Assembly (NCBI GenBank): GCA_040879985.1
Contig: JBBDJH010000021.1
Coordinates: forward strand, 124,001 to 188,000
From: VRUE01 sp040879985
GTDB lineage: Bacteria > Actinomycetota > Thermoleophilia > Solirubrobacterales > 70-9
DNA: 64,000 nucleotides
Direction of reading: 5' to 3'
Below, piece by piece: positions 60,794 through 64,000 of this stretch (positions are counted from its first letter, which is position 1; every line of letters starts with the position of its first letter). Below the pieces are notes generated by a model that was not told where the DNA came from, did no database searches, and saw only the letters and a list, made by a program, of their open reading frames with translations. The translations under genes and the position numbers were made by a program.

Positions 60794-61360
60794 ATGGCGG
60801 ATCTGAATGAGCGCGACGCGAAGCTGGTCCAGTACCTGAGCGAGGCATTCGGCAAGGAGAAGGAACTGGAGACCAGCCTCGAGGCGCATATCGCGATGAC
60901 CACCAAGGCGCCGTACAAGAAGCGCCTCAAAGCCCACCTCAAAGAGACGAAGGCTCACGCCAAGGCGGTCGAGCGCCGGATCAAGAAGCTCGGCGGCGGC
61001 GGGCAGTTGACCCAGACCGCGGTCGGCAAGGTGATGGCCGCGGCGAAGGGGCCGCTGCACATGGCGCGGGGCAGCGGCGAGCAGGAGAAGATGCTGAAGA
61101 ACGCCAAGACCGAGTACTTCAACGAGCACGAGGAGATCGCCACCTACCTGGCGATCGAGACCCTTGCCGAGAAAGTCGGCGACCGCGAGACGGCGAAACT
61201 CGCAAAAGGGATCCGCCGCGAAGAGGAACGAATGGCGAAGTTCCTCGCCGGCCAGATCAAATCGCTGAGCGGCGCCGTCGTCAAAGAGGAGGTGCCGAGA
61301 GCGCAACGCAAACGCCCCAGCAAAGCCAAGCGTGCTCGCTCGAGGAAAGGTAAGGCGTAG
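60794..61360 (+). CDS. DUF892 (YciE/YciF-like) ferritin-like protein
   Basis: 188 residues from ATG 60794, with AAGGGAG nearby. It is an all-helical protein with the family pattern: LVQYLSEAFGKEKELETSLE, HLKETKAHAKAVERRIKKLG, EYFNEHEEIATYLAIETLAE, and conserved Glu/His residues for a ferritin-like di-iron site. A Lys/Arg-rich tail (RAQRKRPSKAKRARSRKGKA) follows. DUF892 proteins are stress-induced. It converges on the GtrA gene, with a 5-nt gap. Confidence 0.85.
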   Translation: MADLNERDAKLVQYLSEAFGKEKELETSLEAHIAMTTKAPYKKRLKAHLKETKAHAKAVERRIKKLGGGGQLTQTAVGKVMAAAKGPLHMARGSGEQEKMLKNAKTEYFNEHEEIATYLAIETLAEKVGDRETAKLAKGIRREEERMAKFLAGQIKSLSGAVVKEEVPRAQRKRPSKAKRARSRKGKA

Positions 61361-61365
61361 GACTC

Positions 61366-61752
61366 CTAAATCGGGCGTCGTGTGGAATCCGCGAACGTCC
61401 AGAGCTTGTTGCCGAGGAAGTTGAAGGGCATCGCCAGCGCGACCGCGATCGCCTGGGCGGCCAGCTTGCCGACCGAGGCGCCGGCCACCAGTGCCTCGAG
61501 GATGGCCAGGTTGATCAGCAGCGCGGCGATGCTCACTGTGAAGAAGCGCACTGCCTGAAAGCCCGCGTGGCCGTTGCCCGGGTCGAAGGTCCAGCGCCGG
61601 TTCCAGAAGAAGTTGCTCGAGACCGCGACGCAGAAGGCGATCACCGCGGCGAGCACGTAGTGCATGTGAAGGAGGCCGGCGAGCAGGGCGAACACGGCCA
61701 GGTTGACCAGGTAGCCCGAGCCGCCGACGAGGCCGAACTTGAGCAGCTGCAT
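61366..61752 (-). CDS. GtrA-family membrane protein
   Basis: 128 residues with four helices (FGLVGGSGYLVNLAVFALL, VLAAVIAFCVAVSSNFFWNR, FFTVSIAALLINLAILEAL, AQAIAVALAMPFNFLGNKLW). The repeated motifs NFFWNR.WTF and NFLGNKLWTF are the family signature. GtrA proteins are thought to help flip lipid-linked sugars for glycan decoration. It follows the GT39-type gene by 58 nt on the same strand, a common pairing. Confidence 0.88.
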   Translation of the reverse strand: MQLLKFGLVGGSGYLVNLAVFALLAGLLHMHYVLAAVIAFCVAVSSNFFWNRRWTFDPGNGHAGFQAVRFFTVSIAALLINLAILEALVAGASVGKLAAQAIAVALAMPFNFLGNKLWTFADSTRRPI

Positions 61753-61810
61753 CCAGCTCGCCGGCCGGCGGGTGGCGAGGCCGATCCGGTTGCGAGCGCC
61801 CGGGCGGGGC

Positions 61811-63295
61811 TCATCGACTCACCCCTTCCAGCCCCGGTATGCCGTCGACGATCACCGCGTTGCGGCCGAATCCGGTGCGCGCATCGCGCAGCGCCAGAGT
61901 GGGAACCCGGTGGATATGGCGCGCCATGTAGCGGGTGAGGGTAAGCCTCTCCAGCCGCAGGCGCTCGACCGGGTGGAAGGCCGGCGGCAGGTGCGGCGGC
62001 CGCCCGACCACGACCGCCTTGCTGATCACGTCGACCTCGCGGATCGGCAGCTTGCCACGGTACTTGCGCCGCGACGGGTGTCCGAGGTAGAGCTGAACGC
62101 CGTCGGCGGCGAGCGTCCAGGTGACGATCGCGCGTGGCCGCACCGGCGCCCCCAGCCGTTCGGTTACCTCGCGGAAGTCCGGCCGCTGCAGGTTGGGAGT
62201 GTGCGCCACGTAGACGTCGAAGGCGAGCCAGTAGGCGCAGAGCAGCGTCGCCAGGGCGATCCCGAGGCGGCGGGCGCCATTCGCCCCGAAGCCGACGGCG
62301 GCGGCGAGCAGCAGCGGGATCAGCGCGGGCAGCAGGTTGCGCTCGACGATGTAGTCGCGGCCGGCGAGGGCGACCGCGGCGGCGAGCAGCACCGTCCCCA
62401 GCCCGATCGTCAGGCTCAGCCCCGCCGCACGCCTCTCGCGGGTCGAGCCGCGTAGCGCCGCGAGCAGCAGGGCGACCCCGATCAGCACGGCGGGGATCAG
62501 CGCGAAGCGCTCGCGCGGCGGCTGGGCGATCACATGCCCGGTCTCGCCGATCAGGAAGCTGCCGCCGGTCTCGAAGAGGCGCGTCGAGAGCGGGCTGTGG
62601 TCGATCCAGCCGATGTGGGTCGGGTTGACCTGAGCGGCGATCAGCGGCAGCAACGCCAGCCCGACCGCGACGACGCCGCCGACCGCGATGGGCACAGCAC
62701 GCCACCTCGAGCGCAGGGCGGCCAGCAGCCAGATCGCCTCGATCGCCACCGCGAAGACCGCGAAGTAGTGGCTGCAGAGGGCGAGGGCGGAGGCGAGCGC
62801 CCAGAGCCCCAGGTCACGCCCGCCGCGAGTGCGCAGAGCCCGCACGAAGAAGAGCAGGGCGAGGGCGCCGAAGAAGACGAGCAGCGCGTAGGAGCGCGCC
62901 TCCTGGGAGTACCAGATCAACATCGGGCTGAGCGCGACCAGCGCGGCGGCGATCAGGCCGGCGCGGTTGCTCGCCAGCTCGCGGCCGATCAGAAAGGCGA
63001 CCGGGACGGTGGCGGCGCCGAACAGCGCCGTCAGCGAGCGCAGCTCGACCTCGCCGGTGCCGAACGCCTTCGCCCAGCCCCAGGCCAGCACGTAGTAGAG
63101 GGGCGGGTTGGACTCGCTCCCCTTCACCTGCCCGAGCATCTCGGTGAAGCTGCCGGGGATCACCCGCGCGGCGGTGATCACCTCGTCATGGTGGTAGGCC
63201 TGCACGCCGAGGCTGGCGAAGCGGACGGCGATCCCCAGCGCGGTCAGGCCGGTGAGCGCCCAGAGGACGCGATGGCTGAGCCGGGCTGGAATCAA
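61811..63295 (-). CDS. GT39-type (PMT-like) polyprenyl-sugar glycosyltransferase
   Basis: 494 residues from TTG 63295, which overlaps the GH92 stop (TTGA); the longer open frame is only the shadow of GH92. The membrane domain opens WALTGLTALGIAVRFASLG followed by YHHDEVIT, the acidic pair in the first loop typical of GT-C/ArnT-like enzymes, then NPPLYYVLAWGW and WYSQEARSYALLVFFGALAL. About ten to eleven helices are followed by a soluble C-terminal part with PRAIVTWTLAADGVQLYLGH. It would transfer a sugar from a polyprenyl carrier outside the membrane. Confidence 0.85.
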   Translation of the reverse strand: MIPARLSHRVLWALTGLTALGIAVRFASLGVQAYHHDEVITAARVIPGSFTEMLGQVKGSESNPPLYYVLAWGWAKAFGTGEVELRSLTALFGAATVPVAFLIGRELASNRAGLIAAALVALSPMLIWYSQEARSYALLVFFGALALLFFVRALRTRGGRDLGLWALASALALCSHYFAVFAVAIEAIWLLAALRSRWRAVPIAVGGVVAVGLALLPLIAAQVNPTHIGWIDHSPLSTRLFETGGSFLIGETGHVIAQPPRERFALIPAVLIGVALLLAALRGSTRERRAAGLSLTIGLGTVLLAAAVALAGRDYIVERNLLPALIPLLLAAAVGFGANGARRLGIALATLLCAYWLAFDVYVAHTPNLQRPDFREVTERLGAPVRPRAIVTWTLAADGVQLYLGHPSRRKYRGKLPIREVDVISKAVVVGRPPHLPPAFHPVERLRLERLTLTRYMARHIHRVPTLALRDARTGFGRNAVIVDGIPGLEGVSR

Positions 63296-64000
63296 GGGGC
63301 GCAGCGGCTCTTCGGCATCGCTCGCCGCGGCCCGAAGGAGGGCGGCAGGGCGGCGGTCGAGTCTCCCCAGGCGCGGTTCGGCCTCCTGCCCAGGCGGTAG
63401 GCGAGGGTCCCTCCCCCGGCCAGTGCGCAGTAGGTGGTCCACGGGCGGCCGTAGGGGTTGCCGTCGAGGCGCATGCGCTGAATGTATGGGCTGCGGCGCA
63501 GTGACGTGCGCCGCCCGGTCGAGGCCGCGATCCGCAGCTTGCGCCCACCCGCCAGCCGCACGGTGGCGCGGCGGAAGAGCGGGCTGCCGATCGCCAGCAT
63601 GCCGGTGCCGGGCACCTCCGGGTAGAGCCCGAGGGCGCCCCACACGTACCAGGAGGAGAGCGTGCCGAGGTCGTCGTTGCCCGGATATCCGGAGGGAGAC
63701 GTGTCGTACAGGCTCAGCAGCGCCCGCCGCACCGTCGCCTGCGTCTTGAAGGGACGCCGCGTCCAGTTGTAGAGCCAGGGGACGTTGAGGTTCGGCTCGT
63801 TGCCGAGCAGGGCGTGGTCGGCGTGGGTCGCGCCGGCGCCGCCGTTGAGCTTGCGCAGGAAGCGGTCGAGCCGCCCGACCGCCCGGCTGCGCCCGCCGAG
63901 CGCGGCGAAGAGGCCGGCCGGGTCGTGGGGGACCATCCAGGTGTACTGGACCGAGTTGCCCTCGGCGAAGCCGGCGCCGCGGCGGTTGCCGTAGCGGCGG
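63292..64000 (-). CDS. GH92 alpha-mannosidase family protein, N-terminus outside window
   Basis: 236 visible residues; the frame is open to the window end. GH92 signatures are clear: GFAEGNSVQYTWMVPHD, NEPNLNVPWLYNW and PGNDDLGTLSSWYVWGALGL, which carry the acidic residues and the GNDD loop of the family's Ca-dependent catalytic site. GH92 enzymes remove alpha-1,2 and other mannose linkages; in this locus the enzyme could trim surface or host-derived glycans. It is translationally linked to the GT39-type gene. Confidence 0.9.
   Translation of the reverse strand, partial: RRYGNRRGAGFAEGNSVQYTWMVPHDPAGLFAALGGRSRAVGRLDRFLRKLNGGAGATHADHALLGNEPNLNVPWLYNWTRRPFKTQATVRRALLSLYDTSPSGYPGNDDLGTLSSWYVWGALGLYPEVPGTGMLAIGSPLFRRATVRLAGGRKLRIAASTGRRTSLRRSPYIQRMRLDGNPYGRPWTTYCALAGGGTLAYRLGRRPNRAWGDSTAALPPSFGPRRAMPKSRCAP

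Overview
The window is very GC-rich chromosomal DNA from a high-GC Gram-positive actinobacterium. The best fit is the Thermoleophilia (Solirubrobacterales type). This rests on long secreted beta-propeller and Ig-like proteins with Arg-rich tails, an SOS-controlled imuB/dnaE2-type mutasome, PIN-domain toxin-antitoxin pairs, DUF3159, DUF4235 and DUF6504 proteins, and GTG/TTG starts with many apparently leaderless promoters. A run of ten N at 11805-11814 shows it comes from a draft assembly. I saw no rRNA, tRNA, CRISPR array, IS transposase, att site or origin.

1-22.5 kb: ten co-oriented genes form one long operon for exported proteins. All but one of the junctions overlap by 4 nt (ATGA or GTGA). 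Three are paralogues of one uncharacterised large family (genes 1, 3, 5). Two carry a 'GRG(Y/W)E(L/M)VSP' TolB-like module (2, 4). Others are NHL or YVTN propellers (2, 6, 8), an Ig-repeat protein (7), a stand-alone copy of a recurring C-terminal module (9) and an IPT/TIG protein (10). Nearly all have a signal peptide and a Cys-containing, extremely Arg/Lys-rich C-terminus, which suggests a surface assembly anchored by charge.

22.5-32.4 kb: a compositionally distinct subtilase-like lipoprotein, then a 2.6-kb graveyard of broken copies of the same surface-protein families (LTD remnant, FG-GAP protein, family-A remnant, a 213-bp perfect direct repeat), then an intact LTD/Ig/module-C protein coupled to a lipoprotein.

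32.4-45 kb: a TetR regulator, a frameshifted coiled-coil gene, an RHH/PIN toxin-antitoxin pair, and the SOS cassette (LexA box, N-terminally truncated ImuB-like protein, DUF6504, DnaE2). The dnaE2 reading frame carries three palindromic insertions, two of which are inverse copies of one element. Then come a hydrolase/cyclase fusion, an orphan HTH regulator, and a minus-strand run of small metabolic and membrane genes ending with a DEAD-box helicase.

45-56 kb: stress and cell-wall genes (CsbD, DUF6458, SpoIID), an SGNH/acyltransferase pair, and a tightly packed minus-strand operon: a 49-codon Arg-rich peptide, ABC exporter, atypical Ser/Thr kinase, membrane-anchored poly-Asp protein, histidine kinase and response regulator. 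This operon and the 10-gene surface operon are the best candidates for an undescribed system.

56-64 kb: DUF3159 protein, CPA1-type antiporter, methyltransferase, USP/membrane protein, a second antitoxin/PIN pair, a DUF892 ferritin-like protein, and a glycan locus (GtrA, GT39-type transferase, GH92 mannosidase cut by the window end).
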